From: Axinella damicornis
Lineage: Eukaryota > Porifera > Demospongiae > Axinellida > Axinellidae
Assembly (NCBI GenBank): GCA_963931865.1
Contig: OZ007512.1
Coordinates: 7,248,208 to 7,312,207, forward strand
Direction: 5' to 3'
Length of the DNA: 64,000 nt
Made by a program: the position numbers and the translations under genes. Shown here one piece after another: positions 1 through 11,657 of this stretch (position 1 is its first letter; each line of letters starts with the position of its first letter). The notes beneath the pieces were generated by a model. It did not search any database. It was not told the DNA's origin and saw only the letters and a list, made by a program, of their open reading frames with translations.

Positions 1-549
1 TTGTGGGTGGAGTTTCATTGCCACATCCTAGATCCTATAAGGTTCAGAGTACATGGGTCATGTTGACATCTTGTACTCTGTAATCTGCAACACATTACGT
101 TACAACCATGTGGTTAGCTACAACATCAGTGCCAGCACAATTGTAATAATTAGGGGCAAGCGTAACCTAGCCCCACATAGATGAGTAACTGCTGCAAATT
201 TTCCATATCTTTATTTCGTACGTCGTTGGGTGCCACTGGCCAGGAGGGCCGAATTTATGGCCGGGGGCTACCGTGACACCACGTACAGATAATTATACAT
301 GCTAGGCTGCTCCAGCTAGCCCGACTGCAAATGCTCACATTCTGCATACACACTTGCTCATATGCTCACCCCACAATGCAATGCATTCCCCCAGTAACAA
401 TTAATGTACCCAGAACCACTTGTGGCAATGAAAGTTTGAGCACATCAGCTCCAGCTGTTGGCTACTAGCTATAGTGCAATCCTATCTCTCATGTACACAG
501 TGAGACAAGTTCCCATGAATCCCACTGTTGACACTTGTTTCTCATGCAG
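1..549. other. No recognised gene; presumed intron/upstream of ROC-COR gene
   Basis: I see no convincing coding exon here. The Death-domain exon at 675 starts in phase 1 with no start codon, so upstream exons must exist, probably to the left of the window. A 78-base open phase-1 segment at 316-393 is bounded by ag/gt, but its acceptor lacks a pyrimidine tract and its donor (A|gtaaca) is weak, so I do not call it. Confidence 0.4.
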
Positions 550-624
550 CAGTGATCACAAAGCTGGTAGTGACTACTGCTTGTTGTGCTGAAACTAATT
601 TCACCATGGTACATTCAGCTACAG
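550..624 (+). CDS. Possible small linker exon of the Death-ROC-COR gene
   Basis: This is a 75-base segment, open in the frame that joins the next exon. It follows a pyrimidine-containing acceptor (...tttctcatgcag) and ends at ACAG|gtgtcc. It starts and ends in phase 1, like every better-supported exon of this gene, and would encode about 25 Thr/Val/Ala-rich residues with no domain. The acceptor is a tandem NAGNAG (cagcag), so one codon could be optional. A short open frame can arise by chance, so this remains a weak call without transcript evidence. Confidence 0.3.
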
Positions 625-674
625 GTGTCCACTGTACTCCTAAAGTGAGCACTGCTATTCTACCCTCACTTTAG

Positions 675-971
675 GTCTGCTACATGAGTCTCATCTGGAC
701 GTTATAGTGAACGAGCTGAGTATCGTGAGTGCAAAATGGGAGAAGTTAGGGGAACAACTGGGAGTGGACCTCTATTACCTGGCAGCCATCCGTACTCAGT
801 ACTCTGATCCTGCTGATGGCATGAGGGAGTTGATCAAGCAGTGGCTGAAGCAAGACTATCAATACGGCGAAAAAGGTTTCACCACCTGGAATCACATTGT
901 TCTTGCTCTGAAGAGTCCTAATGTTGGGGAGTCGCTGCTAGGAGACCATTTGAAACAAAAATACCTTCCAG
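675..971 (+). CDS. Death-domain exon (first of Death-ROC-COR-Death gene)
   Basis: This 297-base exon runs from acceptor ctcactttag|GT to donor CCAG|gtgaat, phase 1 at both ends. It encodes about 99 residues reading LLHESHLDVIVNELSIV..., followed by a Death-fold signature: KWEKLGEQLGVD, then YLAAIRTQYSDPADGMRELI, then a W at the TTWNHIVLALKSP helix and a closing hydrophobic LGDHLKQKYL. This six-helix adaptor domain normally mediates homotypic interactions in apoptotic and innate-immune complexes. No Met is needed: the frame is open upstream to the splice site, and the GTG at 707 is internal. The exon joins in frame to 2146 (G + TT gives Val). Domain recognition is from family knowledge; partners are unknown. 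Confidence 0.8.
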
Positions 972-2145
972 GTGAATTATTTTACACATTCACCATTCAT
1001 TCCCCATTAAATGACAGAATTGCATTGCTCAATCGTTGGCTGTCATGGCCATAACAATTAATAGGTACAGCGTGGGCCATTGTGAAGCCATAGGTTGCCA
1101 GGAAGAATGTAGTTTGGGAGAGTGGCTTGGAACAATGGTAGCTAATTGTGCTCCCACTGGCACCATTTACACCAATTACATTAAGTGAGCTTCCAATAAT
1201 AACTACACCCCATTCCAATAGTGTGCAATGCAATTTGTTTACTTCACCACATGTGCTCCAAAGCAATTTGTGATCAGTACTACAATTAGTTACAGTACGT
1301 AACAGAGCAACTATAGGAGTGCTATTGTCAAAACTATAAGTATGAGTCCTACATACTTCATGGATGAATGTGCACATGCTAGTGGTCTCGTGCGACAGAA
1401 GTGGCAACTAGTACTTGCAGGAGGCCTCACTGGAAGTGAGTTCAGTTACCGCTTAATTTTGGATGTGTGAGTTTCACTTTATGACATGACTTGCTGAACA
1501 CAGTGCTAGCTATACCTTTGTTGCACACTCTCGAACAACCGCTATACTTTGAGAATGCCAACCTTCAGTTTCCCGTGACTGCTTCAGTTTTAGTTACCTG
1601 TTACCTGTTGTCAGTGTCGATGTTGGAGAGACAACAGCCGCTAGCCAAGACTACAGGTGCAGCAACGCAAAGGTTGAGGTAGTGTGAAAAGAGGTGGCTC
1701 CATTGTTGCACACGCTCTTTTCATTTGCTGTAAGCTGTGCCCACAGGATAACATATTGAATTAGTGTAGTGGTTACAATGTACATACATGGGTTCACACT
1801 ATATACCAGGGCTGGGGGATGTGCTGTGGCTACTCAAGCCATTGCCAGACCAAAGTTTTCTTTGCATGTTCCCGGGCAAATTCAAAGAGGAAAGTTACTA
1901 TGATAACGTGTAGTATGCTGAGAAATGGCATGGAAGCAGAAAGTAGTGGGCATGCAGAGTTGGCTCAGTCATACACTGTGATTGGAAGGTAATTTGGTGG
2001 TGCATAGACAGTCCCAGCTTAATAGTTAACGTGGAAGCACGTTCTGAATAGCACAACAGTGCTGTACACAATTACTAACATGTGCCCACTTGCACTGTGT
2101 TCTGCTCTACACCACATGAAGTGAGTTACTGATTTACCCGTACAG

Positions 2146-4203
2146 TTGCTGCTAGCAGTGCACACAAGATTCTGGAAGAAGCCCTCGAGAAAGGTTATGT
2201 TGACTGCCACATCTGGAAGGTGCTAGTCACGGGAGTAGCTGGAAGCGGAAAGACTTCTCTAAAGCACTTCCTTTTTGGAGAAGAGCCTCCCAGCATTCGG
2301 CGAAGTACTGCATTAGCTGAAGCTACAATCCGAGCAATTTCACGAGTGATCGTTGGCACGGATCGCACTGGCTGGTTTCGAATCACGTACGATAAGCTGA
2401 TGGAAATGCTTGGTGGAGCTCTTAAGGCTGGCGTCCCAATGGAGGAAACAAAAACATCATCTTCTGACACACCTGAGGCTGTTGGTCAGAAACTGCCTTC
2501 AAAGGTGGATGCCAGTAAGCCCCCCAAGCCCCCCAGAAGACATGATGATCCAGGTACTTCTTCAAGAGTTTCTCCTCAAAATACCAGTGCTTCTCCACAC
2601 ACACCAACAACTCCTGCTGCGGCACAAGTTAGCTCCTCAAAGCAGGAGCTGGTTAGGCTCGTAGAAAAGTCTAAGGGCTCAAAACGCTTTCTTGAGCTTC
2701 AGTGGATTCACTTCATAGACAGTGGAGGGCAGCCTCAATTCCACGAGGTACTCCCAGCCTTCATTAGGAACACGACAGCCACCGTGTTTGTGATGAAGCT
2801 TTCTGAAAGGCTAGATGAGCATCCGACTATTGAATACTATGATGATAATGGCAAACTCTGCGGTAAACCTTATCGTTATGCACTTTGTAACGACCAGATG
2901 CTGCAGCACTGTGTTCGCACTTTGCTGTCAAGGCCATCAACAAAGGAGGGGAAACGTTCAAAAGTTGTCCTAGTAGGCACACACAGGGATCTTGAGTGTT
3001 TGTGCTCTGAATCTCGAGCAGAGAAGAACAGTAAATTGATCGATACTCTAGCAACATCATTTCAAGATCAGCTAGTTTACTACCGTCCTTTCTCAGAAGT
3101 CATCTTTCCAGTGAATGCAAAGAACCCAGTTGAACAAGATCATGAGGTTTTTGCAATGATTCGTGAGCAAGTGGAGGACAAGAAATGTGCACCTCCTCCC
3201 TATAAGATTCCGATCGGATGGTTCCTGCTAGACCAAGACATTACAATGTCAGCAAAGGGAGGTGTAATCAGCAGGAAGGAATGTCTGGCCATTGCTGCCA
3301 TCCTAAATATCAATGAAGAAGCTCTCTCGGCAGCTCTAGAATACTTCCATGACCTAAACATCTTTCTGTACTATCCATCTGTCCTCCCAGAAGTTGTCTT
3401 TTCGAGCCCACAAATGCTACCAGATAAAGTGACGGAATTTGTTCAATTCAGCTATAGTCTTCAAAGTGATAGTCCACCTCTAGCTGTAGAAGGCATGTGG
3501 CTGCAGTTCCGAGACAAGGGCATAGTGACAGTTGACATGTTTCAAGATAAACGATTCTCAGCTCACTACATTCCAGACCTGTTCACTCCAGCAGATCTCA
3601 TCAAGCTATTCCAAGAGCTTCTCATCATATCTCCACTCTCTACCACCGAGTATTTCATGCCTTCACTTCTCCAAATGAATACCCCAGAAGAGATTAGGAA
3701 GCAGCTGCCTCCACCATCCACCTGTGCTGCACCTCTCCTCGTACACTTCCCAGCTGGCTGTGCACAGAACGGTGTATATTGTGCACTAGTAGTATACTTG
3801 GTTTCTAAATGTCACTGGAAACTTGCTTGTGGCCCTAAAGGTACCCCACTTTGTGTCTCTCGCAGCTGCATTTACTTTCAGCTTCCAGATAAAACCGTTT
3901 GTGTTGCACTTATTGATTCATTTGCCTTTTTTGAAGTTCATGTAAAAGCTCCTGAAACCAAGTACCCCAAGATTTGTCCAATGATCCGAGAGGCCATATT
4001 TAGTGGACTAAAAGCAGCTGCTGATGTCCTGAGGTACAATAACACGACACCTGTACCGGCATTCCTCTGCAAGTGCAGCTCACCTCCACACACAGCCACC
4101 CCCGATGATGGCTACCTGGCGTGCACAAAGTGTACGGAGTACAGACCCCTCACCAAACAATGCACTATCTGGCTGGACAATCTCCAACAAGCTGTCACTG
4201 CAG
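2146..4203 (+). CDS. ROC-COR GTPase exon (Roco family, Death-domain type)
   Basis: A single 2058-base exon, phase 1 to phase 1, after acceptor acccgtacag and before donor GCAG|gtacag. Counting codons from the exon start, it shows a P-loop GVAGSGKTS near 30-38 (G1), a variable Pro/Ser-rich insert, a DSGGQPQF switch motif near 192 (G3), and GTHRD near 279, serving the G4 guanine-specificity position. From about 350 the sequence reads IPIGWFLLDQDI..., then a winged-helix-like EECLAIAAILNI / FHDLNIFLYYP / PEVVFSSPQML segment typical of the COR domain. The last ~200 residues (from about 510) are COR-B-like and end in a Cys-rich stretch (CKCSSP, CTKCTEY). Roco proteins are dimeric GTPases, and Death-containing members are thought to signal in cell death or immunity. 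No LRRs or kinase are visible. No frameshift or internal stop is seen, so the gene looks intact. The exact biological role is inferred. Confidence 0.9.
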
Positions 4204-4298
4204 GTACAGTACATGGTTATGCATGCTATATTAGAAGCACATGTGGCATTGTCTGTCCCTTGCCGATTATGTTGAGATCAACTCTATTTCCTACTCAG

Positions 4299-4382
4299 CT
4301 GCAAGTCTCCCAAGGGAAGCAATTTCTTCTCCTCTGACTTCCTCAACTCCGCCCACCTCTGCCAGCCCCAGGAAGGGAACAG
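4299..4382 (+). CDS. Ser/Pro/Thr-rich linker exon of ROC-COR gene
   Basis: 84 bases between acceptor ctatttcctactcag and donor AACAG|gtatga, phase 1 to phase 1, open in the frame that continues from 4203. It encodes 28 residues rich in Ser, Pro and Thr (SSPLTSSTPPTSASP) with no domain, as expected of a flexible linker between COR and the C-terminal Death domain. Symmetric phase means it can be skipped without breaking the frame. The reading frame 2146-4337 also runs through the intron, but the strong gtacag donor and this acceptor argue for splicing. Confidence 0.6.
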
Positions 4383-4824
4383 GTATGAATGTTTAGTACT
4401 CCACTGCAGCTGAGTTACCCAGTTGATGCATGGTGCAGGGCAGAATACAGTGAGATAAGCAGCTTCGTATACTTTAGTGATTGTTAGTAGCACAGCCAAC
4501 TATGTACCTGCTTGCAAAAACTGAATCCTATGATTCGAGAGACCACAAGTCAAATCATTACCACGATTGGTGACTCTTCAACAGCAGCAGTACAGGCTAC
4601 GTAGTACACTGCAGCCTGTACACTTGCAACCACTTGTATTAATTCTCACCTACGATCACTGATTTCATTGCAGCACCATACGTAAGGGACCTCTATATTT
4701 ATTGAGGTACTTGTGGTCATTACCACTGTCAGTCGTAAATGAATATGGTATGACCATTCCACTAGATGATCATGCAACAACTTCTGCATTGACCGAGCGT
4801 ACTTTCTGTTAATTCTTGAATTAG

Positions 4825-4878
4825 GTGCTGATGCTGTAGCTCTGACTACTCAGCAAAAGGCATGTCACACAGCTTCAA
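4825..4878 (+). CDS. 54-base linker microexon of ROC-COR gene
   Basis: 18 codons between acceptor ttcttgaattag and a consensus donor TCAA|gtgagt, phase 1 to phase 1, open in frame (GADAVALTTQQKACHTAS). It joins in frame to the 5041 exon (A + AT gives Asn). No domain. The gtgagt donor and phase match support it. Its small size keeps confidence moderate. Confidence 0.45.
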
Positions 4879-5040
4879 GTGAGTTGCTTTCAATACTAGC
4901 TAATTATTGTACCGGGGAGTTAACTTACATTGAGCAGCTATAGTTTCATGACATGTTTTATTGCCAGCAGATTGTAATAAGAGTTTACGTATAATATCGA
5001 GCAGCTGGTTTCACAATAATTATACTATTTTTCTTTGCAG

Positions 5041-5348
5041 ATGAAAGGCCAAATTTATTGAAACTTCTAAACTTCCCGGGCAAGAGTGGAAACATCAGTA
5101 TTCCTGAACAAATTAGCACAAAGTACTTTAAATTTGGAGTTCTACTTCTAAATGATGAAACAGGAGCTGAAGTGAGCGCAATTGTTACAAAGTACAGGGA
5201 CGATGCTGAGCAGATTAATCTAGAGATTCTGAGGCTGTGGATTGGAGGAACAGGCAAGCCTCTCAGCTGGTACACACTGATCGACGTCCTGAAAGCAGTC
5301 AGACTAAACACTCTTGCTAGTGACATCCAAGACGGTCTTCAGCACTAA
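5041..5348 (+). CDS. C-terminal Death-domain exon with stop codon
   Basis: After a strong acceptor (tatttttctttgcag), this frame begins in phase 1 and runs about 102 codons to a TAA at 5346-5348. It reads ERPNLLKLLNFPGKSGNI, then IPEQISTKYFKFGVLLL, EVSAIVTKYRDDAEQINLEIL, LWIGGTGKPLSWYTLIDVLKAV and LASDIQDGL. The helix pattern, with a central Trp followed by ...W..L...L, is that of a Death domain, making this the second one in the gene. It terminates the protein. I see no canonical AATAAA close downstream. Confidence 0.8.
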
Positions 5349-6172
5349 TTTTTGTACTTGAAATTGCTACTGCTGTACTTGCCACTACAGTACTTGCTAA
5401 TATGTTTTGTGATTATAACTATTGGCATCTTACAGTTTGTAGTGCTAGTCATTTTGCAAAGTCTTTCTGCATCCTTTGTTACATTTCACTTTAAAAGTTG
5501 TAATGATGAATATATTTTTTCCAAATACGGACAATCATCAATTGGACCGCCATGACTGCTCCTGCATTACCACAATACAGCTGGCAAAATGTGAGCTATA
5601 CAATCATGGCTACTGTGGAGGGAATTGGGACGCTTGGGCAATATAAGGTTGAACTAGTAGGTCAAAAGGTGCTCCTGTTTCATAGCATGATATATACTCT
5701 CAGGAGCCTGGGGGATATTATAATCAGTAGGTCAGTGTAATTGAGGCTTCCTTTGCTCCAATGGTTTGTACTATGAGCATCCATTCCCTTCCCCTCACTC
5801 TGGCTCATGGACTAGCTGCATGCATGGGACGTCGAGGATCAGTGTTGCAACATAATCCGAATCTGAAGACAGAGCACTCACTCTCCTGCAAGATCACACA
5901 GTGGGGATTACCAGGGTTACGGGTAGCTACTTTACCTTGCATGATCTTGACGTCTATTTAAGGAGAGTAAGTCTTATGGAGATACATAGCTACTATTGTT
6001 CCAGGACAATACTGTGAACTGGTAGCCATGTCAATGCCTTGTGAAATCACAGATTATGACATTATAGGCTATTAGCTCAAACTTGTATCACAGCAGTCTT
6101 ACCATAATTAGTCACGATGAAATGTCTTATACTAGCTGAGGGAGGGGCTAAGATTGTAACACAAGAAGCGAG
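5349..6172. other. Intergenic, nothing recognised
   Basis: Short open frames here have no recognisable domain and no coherent splice structure. This is the presumed 3' UTR and flank of the ROC-COR gene. Confidence 0.5.
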
Positions 6173-6483
6173 CACAGGAAAAACCACCTGAAGATATGGA
6201 CAGGACGGGCACCGTAACATCAGAGCTTCTCCGTATTCATACCATCCGCACACCCATTGGAGTTCATGGTGGGACCATTTGAAGTTTCTTACTTGGCTTC
6301 TCCAGTGATTCTCCTGCATAGAGGAGTGACCATAGGTGTGGTCTACGCAGGAAACAATGTAATATCCTAAAGCGAAGTGGTCCCATGACGGACTTGAACG
6401 GTGCGTGGATGGTGCAATCACAGCACAACTTTGACAATGACGGTACCCGTCCAGTACTATATCTACAGCTAGATTCTCCTGTG
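6173..6483. mobile_element. Foldback MITE, CACTA-like (CACAGG termini, 3-bp TSD GAG)
   Basis: A 311-bp element starting CACAGGAAAAACCACCTG and ending ...TCTCCTGTG, directly flanked by GAG on both sides (6170-6172 and 6484-6486). Its interior (AGAGGAGTG, GGTGTGGTCTACGC, TTTGACAATGACGGTACCCG) matches, in reverse orientation, the element at 44787-45110. CACAG-type termini with a 3-bp duplication fit EnSpm/CACTA non-autonomous elements. That assignment is an inference, since no transposase is present. Confidence 0.7.
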
Positions 6484-6631
6484 GAGATAAGTTCCCAAAG
6501 TACTTGAAATTGGCAGAAGCACAAAGGTTTGTCACACGCAAGATACTGTAGCATTACAGGTGTCCATATTGTCAGACAGGAATATACAGACTGAAACGTA
6601 TGGTGGAATGTGTACAGCAAACAGCACCTGC

Positions 6632-7051
6632 TAGGCCTGAGATAATTATGCTTCAACTTGTAGCGATTATTCTATTCCTTAATTCTTTCAAAATCTTGCT
6701 ATTATTCCCAAAACGCTTGCTATTATTCTCATATTATTCTCAACAAATAACTTTATAGTCAACGCTTGTTACACTGCAACATTAGGGAACATTCAACATA
6801 GTCTTGAGTGAGCAAAGATTGCACCTGAGGTACTGGCAAATCAGTGTCCCGGAGTCGGACAACAAATCAACTACAATATCTGTGCTAGCGCTGCAAATGT
6901 CAGCCATGCATTATTACCATTGTGCAGCAAAATGGAAGTAAATTTGCGCCACACCCCTTACTTCCACATGCAAAAGGTTGCTATTATTCTCGAATTATTT
7001 TACCTTTGCTACTATTCTCAAAATTATTCCGGCATAATTATCTCAGGCCTA
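6632..7051. mobile_element. hAT-like MITE with 20-bp TIR and 8-bp TSD
   Basis: 420 bp with perfect terminal inverted repeats TAGGCCTGAGATAATTATGC, flanked by the 8-base duplication GCACCTGC (6624-6631 and 7052-7059). The interior is AT-rich with repeated TATTATTCTC motifs and no coding capacity. It shares TAGGCCT ends and interior style with the element at 15817-16330. The 8-bp duplication suggests hAT-type transposition; the superfamily call is tentative. Confidence 0.75.
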
Positions 7052-7689
7052 GCACCTGCTAACACTGCGTTCTAGTTTCTTTCATATGAACCCTTTCCAC
7101 CCTGTCAGACGTCGGGTTAGGCCACCAACTGTGTACGGAACACATCCATTGAAGCTTAGTGAAACTAATACCAATGCATGTGACTTTGGACTCCTACTTA
7201 CATGAGGATGCATGAATGCAATGCAAAGGCAGAGCTGGATATAAGGAGTAAATTGCTACACTGCAGAGACAAACCAGAACAGCTAGTAGCTAAAACACAA
7301 ACTATGCCAGACAATATCTTTCATGTGGGGGTACTAAGGAAGATACCTCATGTAATCACTGGACTAGACATGGACATGGAATGGTGGATTGGATTATGGA
7401 CTGGAGTGTGGAATAAACATACGTATATAAACACTTTTTCCGTAGCAATACCCGCCCCTTGAATTTAAAAGGGTTGCATGATGTCATAATTACCTTTGGA
7501 ATCTAGTTATGAACACAAGCAGTTTTGAACACATGCCTCCAGACCCCCTTACAACAGGCGTGCTTTCCATGCCGTCTGCTACTTCTCTCCATGCATCTCC
7601 ACCCCCCAGCCAAAAAATCCTACATGAAACACTTTCTATCCCTTGGTCCCACGGGACAGGGAAATACCATGTACCCTCCATCCCTCCAA
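7052..7689. other. Intergenic, nothing recognised
   Basis: Only short frames with no domain or splice support. Confidence 0.5.
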
Positions 7690-7846
7690 CAGTGTACCCC
7701 AGCATGGCCTTGTCCAAGCTGTCTGTGCCATCCCTTGGTCCCACCATGACACAGGGGACACAAGGGACACAATGGACAACCAGTGGTGAACCCTGGGACA
7801 AAGGGATGTGACAGACATCTTGGACAAGGCTGTGCTGGGGGAGACA
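7690..7846. repeat. Imperfect inverted repeat
   Basis: The left arm (about 7690-7742, containing CCTTGTCCAAGCTGTCTGTG) pairs with a right arm (about 7795-7846, containing CACAGACATCTTGGACAAGG-like sequence) with several mismatches around a ~50-bp centre. It could fold into a long hairpin. No target duplication was identified. Confidence 0.5.
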
Positions 7847-8225
7847 CACATCCCAGCACTACATAGGGGAATAGCATAATCGTAAATACTATTACCTGCA
7901 ATAGCAATAATTGATCACACATGCCAAAACAGTCACTACCACTACAGCCGGTTAGACTAGACCTCAAGATACAAGCTGGTTAGACCGGCCAGGCCTGTTT
8001 CTCAAGGATTAACGGAAATACAGTCAGTATTCCACCGCCTTATTCAAGATAGCTTTCATCTAGTTCTGGTAACTAGAGGGATGGTCTAACCTCTACTAAG
8101 CCTCTGCTCCCACCTTCGAACCCTCTCTGCATCTACACACACACAAACTCACCCTTCATCTGTCCAATCACCCACGGTGCTCCACTGTAGCTGGACCCAC
8201 ATTTGACAGAATCCTCGTCCTGACT

Positions 8226-8367
8226 GTACACGTGTGCATTGTGAATGTGTATGTGTGTGTGTGTATGCGTGTATGTGCATGTGTGTGTATGTGTGCATGG
8301 GTGTGTGTGTGTGTGCATGGGTGCATGTGTGTGTGCATGTGCATGGGTGTGTGTGAGTGTGTGTGTT

Positions 8368-8441
<74 letters not shown>

Positions 8442-8480
8442 TGTGTGTGTGTGTGTGTGTTGTGTGTGTGTGTGTGTGCA
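8226..8480. repeat. (GT)n microsatellite with interruptions
   Basis: About 250 bp of TG/GT dinucleotides, interrupted by GCATG units on the left and nearly pure from about 8370. The Cys/Val and His/Thr frames across it are artefacts of the repeat. Confidence 0.95.
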
Positions 8481-8600
8481 CGTTTAAATTGGTGTTACCA
8501 GATAAGGTAGAGCTGATTTTGTGGATGGTGTAAGTTGGGTGGGTCTCAGCATGCACTACTGCTGCTCTACCAAACTAGACAACATCTTCCTCACCCCCTC

Positions 8601-8601
<1 letters not shown>

Positions 8602-8646
<45 letters not shown>

Positions 8647-8650
8647 AAAA
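8602..8650. repeat. Poly-C (35) followed by poly-A (14)
   Basis: An uninterrupted C run at 8602-8636 is immediately followed by A at 8637-8650. Length in the assembly is likely unreliable. Confidence 0.95.
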
Positions 8651-10372
8651 GCTAACTTTACTTGGAGGGAGTTGCATCAGTAACCCAACCTGGCAACCAA
8701 GAATTTAATACAGCTAAGGAAGAAAGCTAGAACACCAAGTACCAGACCCAGACAAGAACACAGTACACAACTCCACCGGCTGAGGGGTATACAATCACTT
8801 GACTATACACTAACACTATACTGGACCATAGCTATAATATCTATTTACTGGACTCACCCAAAATTCCTATTTTGTAGTGCAGGACAGATCGAAGCAAAAC
8901 ATGCTTATTCATTTGCAAAAGCTGCTTGCTTAGCCTTTCCTCGAAGCAGTATGGTAGAGCTAGAGCTAGAGGTGAAAGGTCACGTGCATAATTATAACTT
9001 CAATCATGTCAGTCAGGGGTGGGGCTGTGCATGCAGACCCATAGTAGTTTTCGATTCCCAATCATCACACAGTTCCGTCCTCAGGCTGATCGTTTGCCCT
9101 CATGAGATGGCTGTACACGCGACGTGTGTCAACAACGAGAAGGCGAATGTGACTTCCAAGATCCCGGTTGAACCAGTATAAGTTCAGGTAGCCATGCAAA
9201 CGCACACAGCCATCCTAGATAGCTATATTTACTTTATCAGGGCTGTCTGTAATATCACTGGACTGGACTAGTGGTCCACTGGACTGACTTTTAACCCCAC
9301 ATAGTACTCAGAATCCACGGTGGCAGCTGTAGAATTTAAACTGCTGAACTGCAGCAATCAATTATTTTGCCTCATCACCAAGAGAACACATTTTTCTCGG
9401 AAAAATAGGTACTCATTGAATGCCAGACTGTTTTGGGGCAAACATGAGCCAGCATCTATCCAAGTCTGCTACGAGGCAGCTGCATGTTGTCTGGCCTTGG
9501 GCATGGAGTCACCAGTGCAGTTTGCTGGTGTATGCTTCTAGTCTCACTACCCTAGCTATCCATTCATTGATGCTTCCAGTGAGAGTGCCAGCAAAGAGCA
9601 GCTGAGGGGACAAAGCTCAGCAGGTAGGCCAGACAAAATCACAATGGGTGTGGGCAAGAACATCATGAGCAAGAATGTCCATTGAGTCAACCATGCATTT
9701 GTCATAATTTTTTTCATGGATAACTTAGAATACAGCACTTTCAAATACACCTTGAGAGCCTTTTCCATGAGCTATATAATTATACTCAATTGAAAAGAGT
9801 GTGCAGACAAACAGGTGCATTAAAGATTAAACCGTATGGTCTTGTAGCCATTCTCCAGACTGATGTGTGCACTATAGGTGAATACCTACTACATAATACA
9901 TCTACACTGTTAAAAGTAGACTCATCATTGCATGTTCCAGATAGCTACAGTGCATGGTTCCATGTTAATCTTTGATAAGAAACCAGGGTTTCCATGGAAA
10001 ACTGATTGGTCTTCGTTCCCAGTCGCAATGGTGATTTGTGTCCATTGAAACCCTCAAGGTTAACCACTGTAGCACCCCAGGTTGCTATTCTGGAACATGC
10101 CAAATGAGCACCCTAATTTTAAACAGTGTACTCTCAAACCTTTCTCTGCTACAGGTGGTGATGTGGGTATTCCATTGAGCATTAGTGAACTGGTCCACTG
10201 GAATAGTGTTGCCCTCTTCTCCATTGCCCTCAAATGCATGGTGGGGAAGGACTCAGAAAAGAAGGGCTGACACCGAGGATTATCCCTAGGGTTCAAATGA
10301 GCTGTGATGTCCCTGCAGAATTACCACTTATGGACACTGGATTCAGAAGCATGGAGTAACAGACAACTTGAC
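8651..10372. other. Intergenic, nothing recognised
   Basis: Several 60-80 codon frames on both strands, but none shows a domain, codon bias or paired splice sites that I can support. Confidence 0.45.
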
Positions 10373-10572
10373 NNNNNNNNNNNNNNNNNNNNNNNNNNNN
10401 NNNNNNNNNNNNNNNNNNNNNNNNNNNNNNNNNNNNNNNNNNNNNNNNNNNNNNNNNNNNNNNNNNNNNNNNNNNNNNNNNNNNNNNNNNNNNNNNNNNN
10501 NNNNNNNNNNNNNNNNNNNNNNNNNNNNNNNNNNNNNNNNNNNNNNNNNNNNNNNNNNNNNNNNNNNNNNNN
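10373..10572. other. Assembly gap (200 N)
   Basis: Exactly 200 consecutive N. Frames crossing it are meaningless. Confidence 1.
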
Positions 10573-11309
10573 CTCATACACCTCACACCACCATCTCACG
10601 TTCATACTCTGTACTTTGAACCTTCCGCCACTTCCTTTGCCCATTGCAAACTCTGTGTCAGGGAGCGTTGCATGTGCTTCTTGTGAATGCAATCAAAGAT
10701 GGAGCCATTCTCAGCAAATTCTGTGAAGAAATTCAAAATGCATGCCAATTAGTTATCACTGCTAGTGAAAGGTCAGCAGGTCAGCAGTACCATGACTATT
10801 ACTTGCCAACCATACTGTTTAGTAAATCGTAAATCAAGCTGGGTGATTTTCTGAAGTTCCTAATGATTATACTGTCCAGAATTTACGCTCATAAGGGATT
10901 GGGATTCAAAAGGGAAGACCACTTCTCAGCACCTAGTCTATGGCCTGATGTGTTGGCAAACCTGTGACAATGTAGCATGAGGGTTTCTTCATGACCACTG
11001 CATAGAACTGGATGATGGAGGGATGACTCAGTCGGCTGAGGATGCTAACCTAAAGAACGATAAACCAGCAAACGTAACCATGGTGCAACTATGAAGGGGT
11101 GGAATGACATGGATGACATCATAGGTTGCAAGGAAGCCAGATTCACACTGTTTGAATTATGGCCTTGTACCTAATGTTATTTTCTATTCATAGCATCAAT
11201 AGCCACACACTTCTCAGAGACAGCATTATCATGGGTTGTTGTTTGCAGATTCTCTTTCTAATAATGTCTTAAAACCACATTGCTTTCATCTGTGGCAGAG
11301 TGTGGTGCC
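10573..11309. other. Intergenic, nothing recognised
   Basis: No coding signal. A degenerate tRNA A-box-like stretch (TGACTCAGTCGGCTGAGG near 11022) has no matching B box. Confidence 0.45.
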
Positions 11310-11657
11310 TTTAACCTTCATGCGGGGCTAGTCATTACTACCAGCCATACAATACCCCCGTAACTCCTGACGAGAAGGGGAAAGGTTTGGAGTTTTACAA
11401 GGGCCACTCCCCTCCCATAGTGGGATGCCTGGCTGGCGTCCCTGGCCAGACCTGGCCTTGAGCAAATAACTGACCGGGAATGCCCACTGACGGGGCAAGC
11501 CCACTGACGGGGCGAACCCACTGACGGGGCGAGTCCACTGACGGGAAGGTAATCATTAGCATTATCCTACAGTGGCCCCACGATATAATAGGACCATTAG
11601 TAGGGCCCCTGACATGGAACTGGGCAGGGGAGTGTATGTCAGACCTGACATCCTCCA
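11310..11657. repeat. Dispersed repeat DR1, copy 1, with embedded 17-bp units
   Basis: 348 bp nearly identical to 13291-13621. It holds a short run of the 17-bp unit (CCCACTGACGGGGCGAG type) at about 11483-11545. The two copies differ in length by exactly 17 bp, i.e. one unit. No coding capacity. Confidence 0.85.

Noticed and set aside
707..1054. Death-domain frame starting at GTG 707 and ending at 1054
   Set aside because: Real exon boundaries are 675 and 971; the remaining codons read into the intron.
1421..1435. 15-base phase-1 microexon between ttgcag and gtgagt
   Set aside because: Too short to distinguish from chance, and the acceptor lacks a pyrimidine tract.
6077..6656. Overlapping minus-strand frames of 154 and 130 codons
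   Set aside because: They run across the foldback element and show no domain.
8133..8556. Cys/Val-rich and His/Thr-rich frames
   Set aside because: They are translations of the GT microsatellite; the same applies to the CA repeat at 45878-46200.
10293..10726. Frames crossing the assembly gap
   Set aside because: Most residues are undefined.
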